62,227 nt of DNA from Acidobacteriaceae bacterium (GTDB taxonomy: Bacteria; Acidobacteriota; Terriglobia; Terriglobales; Acidobacteriaceae), in contig DAIDGZ010000070.1 of the NCBI GenBank assembly GCA_027452125.1, forward strand, positions 1-62,227. Reading direction: 5' to 3'. Numbering within the stretch: the first letter of the stretch is position 1; each line of letters opens with the position of its first letter. The notes under the pieces are model-generated. The model was not told the DNA's origin. It saw only the letters and a list, made by a program, of their open reading frames with translations, and did not search any database. Position numbers and translations under genes: made by a program. This document shows, in pieces, positions 29,298 through 38,687 of this stretch.

Positions 29298-30704
29298 ATG
29301 CGTTCCTGTGTCTCTCGTTGGTTGCTGGTTCCCTCTCTCTTTGTATTGCCTGTTGCGGCCTTTGCCCAGGCGTCTTCTTCCGCTCCAGCCACACAGGCCC
29401 AGATCGCCGCGTTGCAGCTGGCCGTGCAAAAGGCGCAGATGGCCGGCGACAATGCCTGGATGCTGGTATCGGCTGCGCTGGTGCTGCTGATGACCGGCCC
29501 CGGCCTTACCCTTTTCTATGGCGGCCTGGTACGGCGCAAGAACATCCTCGGCACCATGATGCAGAGCTTCGCCATGATGGGCTTGATCACCCTGCTCTGG
29601 GCGGTCTGCGGATACTCGCTGGCCTTTGGCCACGGCAACGGTTTCATCGGTGGCTTTGAGCATCTTTTCCTGCACGGCGTCAGCCTAAGCCCCGATCCCA
29701 GCTACGCCCCCACTGTTCCTGAGCAGACCTTCATGGTCTACCAGCTCATGTTCGCCATCATCACTCCTGCGCTGATCACCGGCGCCTTTGCTGAGCGGGT
29801 CAAGTTTGGCGCCATGGCAGTCTTCCTTGTTCTCTGGTCGCTGCTGGTCTATTGCCCCATGGCGCACATGGTGTGGGGCGTGGGCGGCATCCTGAATGTA
29901 GCTGGCGGCCGCTGGCCCTGTATGGATTTTGCGGGCGGCACGGTCGTCCATATCACCAGTGGCGTCTCCGCCCTGGTCACGGCACTCTATCTCGGCAAGC
30001 GCCTCGGTTATCCCGAGGAAAACATGGCGCCCCACTCCATGGTGCTCACCTTTATCGGCGCCTGCCTGCTGTGGTTCGGCTGGTTCGGTTTCAACGCCGG
30101 CAGCGCCCTTTCGGCGGGACCGCTGGCCACCAGCGCCTTCATCAATACGCAGTTTTCCGCCGCCGCCGCCGCCCTCAGCTGGACCGTGGTCGAGTGGCTG
30201 GAGAACGGCAAGCCCACCGCGCTGGGCGCCATCTCCGGCGCGGTCGCCGGTCTGGCCACCATCACGCAGGCCGCTGGTTACGTACAGCCCATGTCGGCCA
30301 TCGTCATCGGGCTCGTCGCCGGAGTGGTCTGCTGCTTCATGGTCTTCAAGGTGAAGAAGTTCTTTGGCTACGATGACTCGCTGGACGCCTTTGGCGTGCA
30401 TGGCATGGGCGGCACTATGGGAGTGCTCTTCACTGGCATCTTTGCCTCCGGCGCCATCAACGCCGTCTTTGGCGTGGATGGCAAGGGCAATCCGCTGCCC
30501 GTGGGCGCCATCGACGGCAACTGGCATCAGGTGCTGAATCAGGCCATTGCCATGGCGATTGGCTGGGGGCTGGCCATTGTGGGCACCTTGGTGTTACTCT
30601 TCGCCGTCGACAAGACGATGGGCCTGCGCCTCTCGCCTGCCGATGAAGCCGAGGGCCTCGACGTGACGCAACACGGCGAAGAAGGCTACGAGTTCGTCGC
30701 CTGA
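29298..30704 (+). CDS. amt: Ammonium transporter Amt, copy 2
   Basis: A 468-residue ammonium channel closely similar to copy 1. The start at 29298 is chosen because the product then begins with a proper signal peptide (SRWLLVPSLFVLPVAAFAQ) and a GGAG/GAAG sequence lies upstream. A short Ala/Gln-rich stretch (ATQAQIAALQLAVQKAQ) precedes helix 1. GPGLTLFYGGLVRRKN, DFAGGTVVHITSG and DAFGVHGMGG are all present, and the PII-contacting tail ends DVTQHGEEGYEF. It differs from copy 1 by an insertion near the C-terminal helix (FGVDGKGNPLPVGAIDG). The PII gene follows after 55 bp, so the two are almost certainly co-transcribed. Confidence 0.94.
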   Translation: MRSCVSRWLLVPSLFVLPVAAFAQASSSAPATQAQIAALQLAVQKAQMAGDNAWMLVSAALVLLMTGPGLTLFYGGLVRRKNILGTMMQSFAMMGLITLLWAVCGYSLAFGHGNGFIGGFEHLFLHGVSLSPDPSYAPTVPEQTFMVYQLMFAIITPALITGAFAERVKFGAMAVFLVLWSLLVYCPMAHMVWGVGGILNVAGGRWPCMDFAGGTVVHITSGVSALVTALYLGKRLGYPEENMAPHSMVLTFIGACLLWFGWFGFNAGSALSAGPLATSAFINTQFSAAAAALSWTVVEWLENGKPTALGAISGAVAGLATITQAAGYVQPMSAIVIGLVAGVVCCFMVFKVKKFFGYDDSLDAFGVHGMGGTMGVLFTGIFASGAINAVFGVDGKGNPLPVGAIDGNWHQVLNQAIAMAIGWGLAIVGTLVLLFAVDKTMGLRLSPADEAEGLDVTQHGEEGYEFVA

Positions 30705-30759
30705 TCCGCGCACTCTGCGGGTCAGGCTGTACCCCTGTTTTAAGGACGAGGAAAGCAGC

Positions 30760-31098
30760 ATGATCAAGATTGAAGCCATCATCCAGCCCGCTAAGCTCGA
30801 CGCCGTCAAGGCTGCTCTGATTGAGCTGGGCATCGTCGGCATCACCATTCTGGAAGCGCGCGGGCATGGCCGCCAGAAAGGCCACACCGAGTTCTATCGT
30901 GGCCGCGAGTACACTATCGATCTCATCCCCAAGGTCAAGCTGGAGATGATCATCCACGACGAGTTGAAGGAGCGGACCATCCAGGCCATCCTTGGCGCGG
31001 CCCGCACCGGCCACATCGGCGACGGCAAGATCTTCGTCAGCCACGTGGAAGAGGCCATTCGCATCCGCAACGACGAGCGCGGCGAGACGGCTATCTAG
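30760..31098 (+). CDS. glnK: PII nitrogen regulatory protein (GlnK/GlnB), copy 2
   Basis: A 112-residue PII protein in an operon with amt copy 2; GAGGAAAGCAGC precedes the ATG. The T-loop is identical to copy 1 around tyrosine 51 ([10 protein letters not shown]), and the TGHIGDGKIFV signature is present. Most differences from copy 1 are conservative (Ile/Leu/Val changes), and position 23 is Leu instead of Ala. The two copies should be able to form mixed trimers and both should be GlnD substrates; that is inference from family knowledge. Confidence 0.95.
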   Translation: MIKIEAIIQPAKLDAVKAALIELGIVGITILEARGHGRQKGHTEFYRGREYTIDLIPKVKLEMIIHDELKERTIQAILGAARTGHIGDGKIFVSHVEEAIRIRNDERGETAI

Positions 31099-31121
31099 GG
31101 CAGGCATCCTGCGGCAAAAAA

Positions 31122-31157
31122 GAGCGGCCTCTTCATCGCGAAGAGGCCGCTCCTTTT
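31122..31157 (+). terminator. Rho-independent terminator of the second amt-glnK operon
   Basis: A perfect 13-bp stem (GAGCGGCCTCTTC, 31122-31134, with 31140-31152) and a 5-base loop are followed by CTTTTT. A-runs on the left may let it also serve the convergent alginate lyase gene. Confidence 0.92.
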
Positions 31158-31189
31158 TCATTCCACATGCAGAGGGACGAGGTCGCAGC

Positions 31190-32302
31190 TCACCGCCCGG
31201 CAAGCACCGTGGTGCTGCCGCCCAGGCGCGTGGCGTAGGTGGGCTTGCTCAGCCCCTTCTGGATGGCCGGGGGCAGCTTGCGGTGCGGAAACTGGTGCAC
31301 ATAGAACTCGATGGCCGCGAAGAAGTCCGGCGAGTTCGAATCGATCAGCTGCTGGTCCGGCGTATACGCCTTGATGACCGAGGGATCGGCCACTGCCTTG
31401 CCGAGGAAATCAATGGCATCGGCAAGGGTGTGGCCGGTGGGCGACTTGTAGTTGAAGAGCGGCACGTGCTGGCGCTCTGCAAAGGCAGCCAGCGGAATCA
31501 GAGGCTGCAGGGCAAAGGCCTGGTAGTGCACCGCTCGCTCGTGCCTCGCCATCTCCAGCGGAAAGGCGCCCCGCTGGTCAATCTGATCGACAGCGTTCTT
31601 GTACGCGGCAACGCCAAAGTTGAAGAGTTGCGGATCGTTGGAGACAACGCCTGCGGCGATCGCCGCCAGGCCGCGCCAGTCGTGATGGTTGTTGCGGTGC
31701 TGCGACTCGGACGGAAAGCCGATCATGCGATGCGCAACGCGGTTGATCCAGGCCGCATCACGGCTGGTCACCGACTCATCCAGCTTGAAGTCGTTCAGCA
31801 GGACAGATTCGGAGGTGGCGACCGAGCTCAGGGTCCACTCTACCTGGAACCATGCCTGTGAGTCCGCAATCGGATCGTAGTCGAGCAGCGTGTTGGCCAC
31901 GGCCCAGCGATCGATCTGGTCCTGGGCGCATGCCGCTTCCTCGTGATTGCCGGTGGCCAGATACTGGTTCATGCCGGCGGTCACGCGCGTCTCAAAGCGC
32001 CCATAGACCGCGGTAACCGGAGCCTCAGCCGGGTTGATGGCGCCGTGGCCGCCGCTCAGATAGTGCTGCGGAATCTGCATGGGGCCGATAGGCGGTGCCA
32101 CGACGGGAAGAGCCACGCAGGACTTTATCTGCTCCAGCGCCAGGCGGACACGCGGGTCTTTCGAATGCTTCAGCTCGGAGCGGCGGGCGCCTACATCGAC
32201 GTAGGAGGCCCAGGGATTTAGTTTCGCGGGGGTCTGGCCGTGTACGGCTGTTGCTGCGACCAGTGTGACCACGGCGCAGGCATATCGGATTGGCTTCCGC
32301 AC
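31190..32302 (-). CDS. Alginate lyase family protein (PL5-like), exported
   Basis: A 370-residue (alpha/alpha)-barrel polysaccharide lyase that should cleave uronic-acid polymers by beta-elimination. The GTG at 32302 is chosen because AAGGAG lies 6-7 bases upstream and the product then starts with a signal peptide (RYACAVVTLVAATAVHG). The segment HRNNHHDWRG matches the Asn-His catalytic pair region of AlgL-type lyases, and HYQAFALQPL matches the region with the catalytic tyrosine. True alginate specificity is not assured. It stands alone, without a GGTC-N-GACC operator. A direct repeat (CTTGATGAAT twice) overlaps the ribosome site region. Confidence 0.82.
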   Translation of the reverse strand: MRKPIRYACAVVTLVAATAVHGQTPAKLNPWASYVDVGARRSELKHSKDPRVRLALEQIKSCVALPVVAPPIGPMQIPQHYLSGGHGAINPAEAPVTAVYGRFETRVTAGMNQYLATGNHEEAACAQDQIDRWAVANTLLDYDPIADSQAWFQVEWTLSSVATSESVLLNDFKLDESVTSRDAAWINRVAHRMIGFPSESQHRNNHHDWRGLAAIAAGVVSNDPQLFNFGVAAYKNAVDQIDQRGAFPLEMARHERAVHYQAFALQPLIPLAAFAERQHVPLFNYKSPTGHTLADAIDFLGKAVADPSVIKAYTPDQQLIDSNSPDFFAAIEFYVHQFPHRKLPPAIQKGLSKPTYATRLGGSTTVLAGR

Positions 32303-32500
32303 AGCAATCTCCTTGATGAATCTTGATGAATTCAGTGGCAATGCGCCGAAGGGCGCGGAGCGGGCGGCGCAGCCTGCAAGGCAGGCACAAAGTAGATAGG
32401 CCGCCAGCAGCCATGATAACGATCATAGCCAATCCGAGTAGAGATAGGCACGGAGCCGCCGGAACATTCCAGATTCACAACGCAGGCTCAAGTCCAATGA

Positions 32501-33802
32501 CTACTTGCGGGTCTGGTGGTAGAGCCCCTCCAGGGCATCGCAGGCGGTGCCCACGCCGTCTTCCCGTTCCAACTGCTGAGCCACGCTGCTGGCGTGGCGG
32601 AAGAAGCGTTGTTCGCCAAGGAGGGCGCGGAGCTTGCGCGCCACGCGCAAGGGCGTATAGTTGCCGCGCTGGATGCTCTTGGCCACCTCGAGGCGGCGCA
32701 TCCGGCGGGCGTTATCCGGCTGGTCATGCGAGTAGGGCATGATCAGCATCGGCTTGCCGGCCCGCAGGCATTGCGCCGTGGTGCCCACGCCACCCTGATG
32801 CACCACCATGGAGACGCGCGGGAACAGTGCCGAGTACGGCGCATACGGCGTCACGCAGATGGAGTCCGGCAAAGGCATCGGCGGACGATTGCGCTCGTCC
32901 GCGCCAATCAGCAGAACGGCGCGGATGCCCATGCGCATCGCCGCGCGGGCGGAGTACTCGTAGAACCGTCCGGCTGCCAGCACGGCGGCTGAGCCCAGGG
33001 TGAAGACAACCGGAGGCTCGCCCGCGCCGAGGAACTGTTCCAACTCCTCCGGAAGGGCGGAGTTGCCGCCGTCTGCGTCGTAGAAGCAGAAGCCGGTGAT
33101 TAGGGTATTGGCAGGCCAGTCGCGCTGTTCCACGCCCAGCATGCGCGAAAACAGGGCCAGCACCAGGTGCGGCGAGTGCTTGGCGTCAAACAGCGGATTG
33201 CGGCCGCGGGGAAGACCCAGTTCGCGGCGCAGTGCGTAGATCGGTTCTGGCCACTTGCGGCTCACAAACCTGGCCAGCTTCTGGATGATGCGGCCCATGC
33301 CGGGGATGATGCGGTCCGCGCGGGCCAGCCGGGGATACATGGGCAGCACCGGCGGATCAAAGGCTGAAAAGAAGGAGAGCGGCGCCAAAACATAGCTCGC
33401 CCAGGGAATGCCCGTGACCTCAGCCACCAGCGGGCCGGCATAATTCAACTCGCCCAGCAGCAGAAGGTCAGCGCGTGCAGGTTGGGTGGCTGCGGCCAGC
33501 AGGTCGTCGTAGGTCTGGCGCAACACCGGAAAAAGAAACTTGCGCAACCCGGTCTCAGTGCCCTTGTTCACGTCATAGATCATCTCCACCAGCAGCGTGT
33601 TGGTGGGGTCGATGTCTGGCCGGATGGGATGAAACTCCAGGCCCAGCGGTTCAATCTTGCTGCGGTAGACCTCGGGGATGGCCATCACCGGCACATGGCC
33701 GCGGCGTTTCAGTTCCAGGGCGATGGCGACCAGCGGATTGATGTCGCCGAAGGTGCCTATGTTCGAGAGAACGATGCGCAAACGATGATCCTCGACGGCC
33801 AT
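32501..33802 (-). CDS. GT1-type glycosyltransferase (UGT/MGT family)
   Basis: A 433-residue GT-B glycosyltransferase that probably transfers an activated sugar to a lipid or small molecule, on the cytoplasmic side. From the ATG at 33802 (GAGG upstream) it starts with RIVLSNIGTFGDINPLVAIA, the acceptor-side Rossmann domain. The nucleotide-sugar-binding signature is HQGGVGTTAQCLRAGKPML followed by PYSHDQPDNA, near residues 330-365, as in rhamnosyl- and glucosyltransferases of natural product and glycolipid pathways. An in-frame upstream extension to 33838 has no ribosome site. Neighbours give no clear pathway. Confidence 0.88.
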   Translation of the reverse strand: MAVEDHRLRIVLSNIGTFGDINPLVAIALELKRRGHVPVMAIPEVYRSKIEPLGLEFHPIRPDIDPTNTLLVEMIYDVNKGTETGLRKFLFPVLRQTYDDLLAAATQPARADLLLLGELNYAGPLVAEVTGIPWASYVLAPLSFFSAFDPPVLPMYPRLARADRIIPGMGRIIQKLARFVSRKWPEPIYALRRELGLPRGRNPLFDAKHSPHLVLALFSRMLGVEQRDWPANTLITGFCFYDADGGNSALPEELEQFLGAGEPPVVFTLGSAAVLAAGRFYEYSARAAMRMGIRAVLLIGADERNRPPMPLPDSICVTPYAPYSALFPRVSMVVHQGGVGTTAQCLRAGKPMLIMPYSHDQPDNARRMRRLEVAKSIQRGNYTPLRVARKLRALLGEQRFFRHASSVAQQLEREDGVGTACDALEGLYHQTRK

Positions 33803-33892
33803 CAGGCCTCTGCCTTGAGGGTAAAGCATATGGGGCAATGTACTGATTACATGGCGAAGAATCCTGTGCTGCCATAAGGCAGGGCGCGCCGC

Positions 33893-35122
33893 TCAGGCCG
33901 GCTCAGGAAAACCGGGATCACGGGCTGTCTGCGGGCGTTGCACAGGTTGGGTAAAGATCCGCTCCACGGTCACCTGGTTGCGTCCGGCGCGCTTGGAAGC
34001 GTAGAGCGCCTCGTCGCAGCGCCCCAGGATCTGGTCCACCGTGTCCACCGGATGACTGGCTGCCACGCCGATGCTGGCGGTGATGCGCGCATCGCCGGGC
34101 AGATGTGCAAGCTCGCTGATGACCGTGCGCAGCCGCCAGGCGATCTCTTCTGCCTGGTCGATGCCGGTCTCTCGCAGCAACACGACAAACTCCTCTCCGC
34201 CAAACCGGCAAAGAGCATCCACGGCGCGCATGCTCTCCCGCAGTGCCAGCGCGACGCGACGCAGCACCTCGTCGCCGGCCGGATGCCCCCACAGGTCATT
34301 GATCTGCTTGAAGTGGTCCAGGTCCAGCAGCAGGACAGCCAGGCTCCCCTGGCCGTGTTGGCTGCGCTGCAGTTCACGGCCCAGCACGTCCTCAAAGGCG
34401 CGCCGATTCAGTAGCCCGGTCAGTCCATCCGTCTGCGCCATCCTTTGCAGGCCGCGGCGATGCGCCAGGAACGCCAGCCACACCAGCCCGCAAACCGCGC
34501 CGAGGCTTAGCACCATGTTGGAGTAGGTATAGCCGGCCTGGATCAGGCCCAGCGTCGTGAAGTTTGCCGGCGGATAGAGAAAAGTGAGTACGCAACGAAG
34601 CAGATCCTGCACGACGATCGCCAGCTTAAGGCATCCAAGGGCTACGGCCAGTGAGCGGATCGGCATTCCGGGGGCAAGCCGGTCCTCGTCCGCATCGCGA
34701 TAGCGGAGCAGCAGGATGGTCGCAGCCGAGGCGTAAATGCCGGTCACGCTGGTGTCCAGCAGAATGCGCGCCGTCAGATTGGGGCGGAGATAAGTGAAGT
34801 AGCCGTTGACGGCCAGTGCCACAGGCAGAATGCCCAGGCCCCAGGAAAGGAATTGCGCCCGCGCATCCAGCACCCGGGCTGTAGCCCAATAGATGAGCAA
34901 AGAACTTACAAAGAGCGCCTCATTCGCCAGCAGAATCGTTGCCCACGCCGGCGCAATCGGGCGCAGCGCCAAAAGGATAAGCGCGGCAAGAGCGCTGATC
35001 AGTGACCAGCTCAACTGGCTTACCCCCTGCATGCCAGGCACTGAACGGGATCCCACGCGCAGGCCAATCAGGACAAGCAGCACGGCCAGAGCGTATCCGG
35101 ACATGAGGTAGGTCACATTCAT
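33893..35122 (-). CDS. Membrane-bound diguanylate cyclase (GGDEF)
   Basis: A 409-residue protein with about seven N-terminal transmembrane segments (residues 1-215) and a C-terminal GGDEF domain that makes cyclic di-GMP. The active-site motif is GGEEF (near residue 307), with TDGLTGLLNRRAF at the domain start. An inhibitory site RAVD lies five residues before GGEEF, so product inhibition is expected. It is divergent from the response regulator/histidine kinase pair at 35434. The start ATG has no clear ribosome site. The membrane part is probably sensory but matches no named sensor that I can identify. Confidence 0.92.
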   Translation of the reverse strand: MNVTYLMSGYALAVLLVLIGLRVGSRSVPGMQGVSQLSWSLISALAALILLALRPIAPAWATILLANEALFVSSLLIYWATARVLDARAQFLSWGLGILPVALAVNGYFTYLRPNLTARILLDTSVTGIYASAATILLLRYRDADEDRLAPGMPIRSLAVALGCLKLAIVVQDLLRCVLTFLYPPANFTTLGLIQAGYTYSNMVLSLGAVCGLVWLAFLAHRRGLQRMAQTDGLTGLLNRRAFEDVLGRELQRSQHGQGSLAVLLLDLDHFKQINDLWGHPAGDEVLRRVALALRESMRAVDALCRFGGEEFVVLLRETGIDQAEEIAWRLRTVISELAHLPGDARITASIGVAASHPVDTVDQILGRCDEALYASKRAGRNQVTVERIFTQPVQRPQTARDPGFPEPA

Positions 35123-35433
35123 GGGTGTACACTAGCGCTTGCCTCGTGCCCCACGAGGGATGGATTCGCTTCCTGCGCTGGATTTAGGGAGAGTGCAGGG
35201 ACTCCCAGTTGAACTGGGGGATGATCTTTCTATATTGCCACAGGACTGAACGTGAATTTGTACAACGAAGAGGGGATATATACAGATAAAAGTGGAGGGG
35301 TACGCAGCGCGGACAGAAGAAATCGCCCTTGTCCGCACCTGTCTTTCTCGAAGGATTGCCCGAGGAGTTCGTTCCGCTTCAGCCTCGTTTAACCTTGACG
35401 CGCGGATAATAAGCAGCAGGAAGGTTGTGCGTG
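35123..35433. other. Divergent intergenic region between the diguanylate cyclase and the response regulator
   Basis: About 310 bp with no supported gene. An AGGAAGG ribosome site (35418-35424) serves the regulator. It must hold promoters in both directions, but no convincing -35/-10 pair or palindrome stands out. Confidence 0.4.
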
Positions 35434-36123
35434 ATGCGTGTTCTTCTGGTGGAAGACGAGGTGCGGTTGGCGGATAACCTGGCGGCGGCGCTGCGCGATG
35501 GTCCGGGCTTCGCCGTGGATTGGGCCGCGGACGGCCTGGCCGGAGATGATCTGGCCGGTAATGGCTGCTACGACCTGATTGTGCTCGACCTGATGCTGCC
35601 CCGGCTGGATGGAGCCTGCCTCTTGCGGCGTCTGCGTTCGCGGGGCGATGCAACGCCCGTCTTGATTCTCACCGCCAAGGAAGGCAAAGACTCGATTATT
35701 GAGTTGCTCAATGCCGGCGCCGATGACTATCTCCCCAAGCCATTCGATCTGGGAGAGTTGATCGCCCGGGCCAAGGCGCTCATCCGCCGCGGAAAAGGGA
35801 AGGCCCACCCCCTGCTGTGCGCTCTCGACGTAACCGTGAACACGCTGGAGCAGAGTGTGCAGCGCAAGGGCGTGCTCGTTGATCTGTCGCCTACGGAGTA
35901 CCGCATCCTTGAATACCTGATGCACAACCCGCGCAAGGTGGTGAGCAAACGGGAGTTGCTCGAACACCTCTACGACTACAACTGGGAGCACCACTCCAAC
36001 GTGATCGAGGCCCACGTGTCGAATCTGCGCAAGAAGATGGATTCCGCCTTGCCCGATGCTCTCCCCGTAATTGAAACCCTGCGCGGACGCGGCTACCGTC
36101 TCACGGCTGAGAAGGAAGCATGA
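35434..36123 (+). CDS. OmpR-family response regulator
   Basis: A 229-residue two-component regulator. The receiver domain begins MRVLLVEDE and carries the phosphorylated aspartate at residue 52 (LIVLDLMLP), with the conserved TAKE and PKPF segments further on. The C-terminal winged helix (PTEYRILEYLMHNPRKVVSKRELL) binds DNA. The ATG at 35434 is preferred; a GTG three bases upstream is also possible. The gene overlaps the kinase gene by 4 bp (ATGA), so the two are translated together. The target genes are unknown; the YncE-like and thioredoxin-fold genes just downstream are candidates by position only. Confidence 0.93.
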   Translation: MRVLLVEDEVRLADNLAAALRDGPGFAVDWAADGLAGDDLAGNGCYDLIVLDLMLPRLDGACLLRRLRSRGDATPVLILTAKEGKDSIIELLNAGADDYLPKPFDLGELIARAKALIRRGKGKAHPLLCALDVTVNTLEQSVQRKGVLVDLSPTEYRILEYLMHNPRKVVSKRELLEHLYDYNWEHHSNVIEAHVSNLRKKMDSALPDALPVIETLRGRGYRLTAEKEA

Positions 36124-37529
36124 AGCTGCCCGGCAGGAATTCGATCGCCTTCCGCCTGATTGCGGCCGTGCTCGCCGTGGAGCTGTTCTCGGCCGTGCTG
36201 GTGGGCTTCCTCTCCCTGGGCTATGAGCGGCACAACCACTTCCATGCCTTCGACACCATGCTACGTGGGCGCGCGGACTCGGTACTGGGCGCCGTGCAGG
36301 ATGCCGAAGACAAGGCCGACAACGTGATGCTCGACCGGGCCGACCTGCACTTGCCGCACACCGACGTGTACGAGGTCTGGGATGATGCCGGCCATTTGTT
36401 GGGCCGTTCCGATAACTGGCAGGGATGCGGAGAAGGCTATACCCCGCAAAAACACGACGTCTTCAAACTGGCCCGGGTGAACGGCCATGAGTATCGCATC
36501 ATCCGGCGGCACGGCTCGCGTATCGTCGATCCCGTAAAGCCCGGTGGAGGCAGGCTGCGCCGGGTCATGGTCGTATACGGAGCGCCGGTTGCCCCGGTAT
36601 GGCAGGCGATCTGGGGTACGGTGGATTTTTATGCCGCGGGAAGCCTGCTGCTGCTGCTGGTCACCGGCCCGCTGATTGCCTGGTTGCTGCATCGCGGGCT
36701 GCTGCCCCTGCGCCAACTCGCGGCGCTGGCTGCGGATGTGTCGGTGGACGCGTGGCAGTTTACGCCTCCACCGAGCGCCTATCGCACGCCGGAACTGGCT
36801 CCGCTGACCCATGCGCTGGAAAGCGTGCTGGCGCGCCTGGAACGGGCTTTTGTGCAGCAGCGAACGTTTGTCTCCGATGCTGCGCATGAACTGAAGACTG
36901 CCGTAGCGGTCATCAAATCTTCTTTGCAGTTGCTCAATCTGCGTCCGCGTAGCGCCGCCGAGTACCAGGCCGGCCTGGAGCGCTGCCTGGCCGACGCTCA
37001 ACGGCTTGAGGATCTGGTGGCAAAGATGCTCACTCTGGCCCGAGTCGAAAGCGGTGGCGTTCTCAACGGACCTGCTCCGGCGTCTGACCTGGCGTCCTGT
37101 GTCCAGGACACCCAACTGCAGTTGGCGCCGTTTGCAGAACTCCGCCGGGTAACGGTGAAAACTGAGTCGCCGGCGATCTGCCGGGTGGCGCTCAGCGGCG
37201 AAGATGGATCGCTTCTCGTCTCCAACCTCATGCTGAACGCCTTGCAGCATAGCCCCGGGGAGACAGAAGTGCTCGTCCATCTGCGCGTGGAAGATGGCAA
37301 TGCCGTGCTCTCCGTCGAAGATCGAGGCGAGGGCATTGACCCCGCCGTGGCCCCCCATGTTTTTGAGCGCTTTTACCGTGGCGATCCCTCGCGGGCGCGC
37401 ACGACGGGCGGGGCCGGGCTGGGCCTAGCCATTTGTAAGGGAATCGTGGATCGGGCCGGCGGATCGATTGAGTTGGCAAGCGAACTGGAGCGTGGCACCA
37501 CCATGACCGTGCGCCTCCCGCTGGCATAA
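36120..37529 (+). CDS. Sensor histidine kinase, partner of the OmpR-type regulator
   Basis: A 469-residue membrane kinase. Two transmembrane helices (about residues 10-35 and 165-190) bracket a periplasmic sensor domain of about 130 residues. A HAMP-like segment follows, then the phospho-acceptor histidine 256 in FVSDAAHELKTAVAVIKSS, and the ATPase domain with N box (LLVSNLMLNALQHSP), G1 (VEDRGEGID), F (VFERFYRG) and G2 (GGAGLGLAICKGI) motifs. In the H box, the proline that normally follows HE(L/M)(R/K)T is alanine. This might change the balance of kinase and phosphatase activity; that is inference. Confidence 0.92.
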   Translation: MKLPGRNSIAFRLIAAVLAVELFSAVLVGFLSLGYERHNHFHAFDTMLRGRADSVLGAVQDAEDKADNVMLDRADLHLPHTDVYEVWDDAGHLLGRSDNWQGCGEGYTPQKHDVFKLARVNGHEYRIIRRHGSRIVDPVKPGGGRLRRVMVVYGAPVAPVWQAIWGTVDFYAAGSLLLLLVTGPLIAWLLHRGLLPLRQLAALAADVSVDAWQFTPPPSAYRTPELAPLTHALESVLARLERAFVQQRTFVSDAAHELKTAVAVIKSSLQLLNLRPRSAAEYQAGLERCLADAQRLEDLVAKMLTLARVESGGVLNGPAPASDLASCVQDTQLQLAPFAELRRVTVKTESPAICRVALSGEDGSLLVSNLMLNALQHSPGETEVLVHLRVEDGNAVLSVEDRGEGIDPAVAPHVFERFYRGDPSRARTTGGAGLGLAICKGIVDRAGGSIELASELERGTTMTVRLPLA

Positions 37530-37625
37530 GCGGCACGTCGGATTTTCAGTTTGTCGTCACAGGCTTGTGCAACAATGTCAAACTGCCGGTACCATATCCG
37601 CACCGGCTGTATCCAGGGGGGATTG

Positions 37626-38666
37626 ATGCTGTTCTCTGCTCTTCGCCGCTCGGCTGGCACGTTTGCCACGATCATGTGTCTTGCTGCTTTGGTTGCGCCC
37701 TGCCGGACGATTGGCCAGCAACCCTACCACGTCATTGCTCACTGGAAGATTGGCGGCGAGGGCGGCTGGGACTACCTCCATGCCGACCCCCAGGCCCACC
37801 GCCTCTACATTGCGCACGGGCCGCGCGTCGACGTGATTGATACCCAGACCGGCAAGGCCGTAGGCGCCATCACCGGGCTGCACGGCACGCACGGCATCGC
37901 GCTCGATCCTCAGGGCAGGTTCGGCTATATCTCGGACGGTGGCGGCAATGCGGTGGTGGTCTTCGACCGGGCGACCCTGGCCACCGTGGCCACGATTCCC
38001 GCCGGAACCAATCCGGATGGCATCATCTTCGAGCCGGCCACAAAGACCGTGTGGGCCTTTAACGGCCGCAGCCACAACGCTACGGTCATCAGTGCCGCAA
38101 CCCGCACAGTACTGGCGACGCTCGATCTGCCCGGCAAACCGGAGTTTCCCCAGGTGGATGGAAAGGGTCAGGTCTTCGACAATATCGAGGACAAGAGCGA
38201 GATTGTCCGCTTCAACGCACATACGCTGAAGAGGACCGCGACGTGGCCGGCGGGCTGCGAGGAGCCGTCGGGCCTGGCGATTGATCCCCAGGGCCACCGG
38301 CTGTTCGCCGTCTGTCATAACCAGAAGATGTCCGTGCTGGACTATGACTCGGGCAAGGTCCTGGCCACCCCGGCCATCGCCAACGGGCCGGATGCCGCCC
38401 GCTACAGCAGCGCCCTCAAGCTGGCCTTTGCCTCCTGCGGCGAGGGCATTCTCACCGTGATTGACGCCGGAGCGGAGGGCTATCCTGTGAAGCAGAGCCT
38501 GGCTACCCAGCGCGGCGCACGCACCATGGCCTACGACCCGGCGACGGATCGCATTTACCTGGCCACGGCAGAGTTTGGTCCTGCGCCTGCGCCCTCTGCC
38601 GGTCACGGCTGGCAGCGTCCATCGGTTGTTCCCGGTAGTTTCACCATCTTGGTGGTCGGCCGCTAA
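37626..38666 (+). CDS. YncE-like beta-propeller protein, exported
   Basis: A 346-residue protein with a signal peptide (GTFATIMCLAALVAPCRTIGQ) and a repeated beta-propeller fold of the YncE/surface-layer type, recognisable from recurrent units such as RLYIAHGPRVDVIDTQTGKAVGAI, GNAVVVFDRATLATVATIPAG and HRLFAVCHNQKMSVLDYDSGKVL. The start at 37626 is supported by AGGGGGGA directly upstream. Such proteins are periplasmic and usually without known enzymatic activity; some bind DNA or redox partners. The gene follows the two-component pair by about 100 bp and precedes two thioredoxin-fold genes, so a role in periplasmic redox or stress response is possible but unproven. Confidence 0.85.
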   Translation: MLFSALRRSAGTFATIMCLAALVAPCRTIGQQPYHVIAHWKIGGEGGWDYLHADPQAHRLYIAHGPRVDVIDTQTGKAVGAITGLHGTHGIALDPQGRFGYISDGGGNAVVVFDRATLATVATIPAGTNPDGIIFEPATKTVWAFNGRSHNATVISAATRTVLATLDLPGKPEFPQVDGKGQVFDNIEDKSEIVRFNAHTLKRTATWPAGCEEPSGLAIDPQGHRLFAVCHNQKMSVLDYDSGKVLATPAIANGPDAARYSSALKLAFASCGEGILTVIDAGAEGYPVKQSLATQRGARTMAYDPATDRIYLATAEFGPAPAPSAGHGWQRPSVVPGSFTILVVGR

Positions 38667-38687
38667 CTCGTTCTTAAAGAAGAATCT

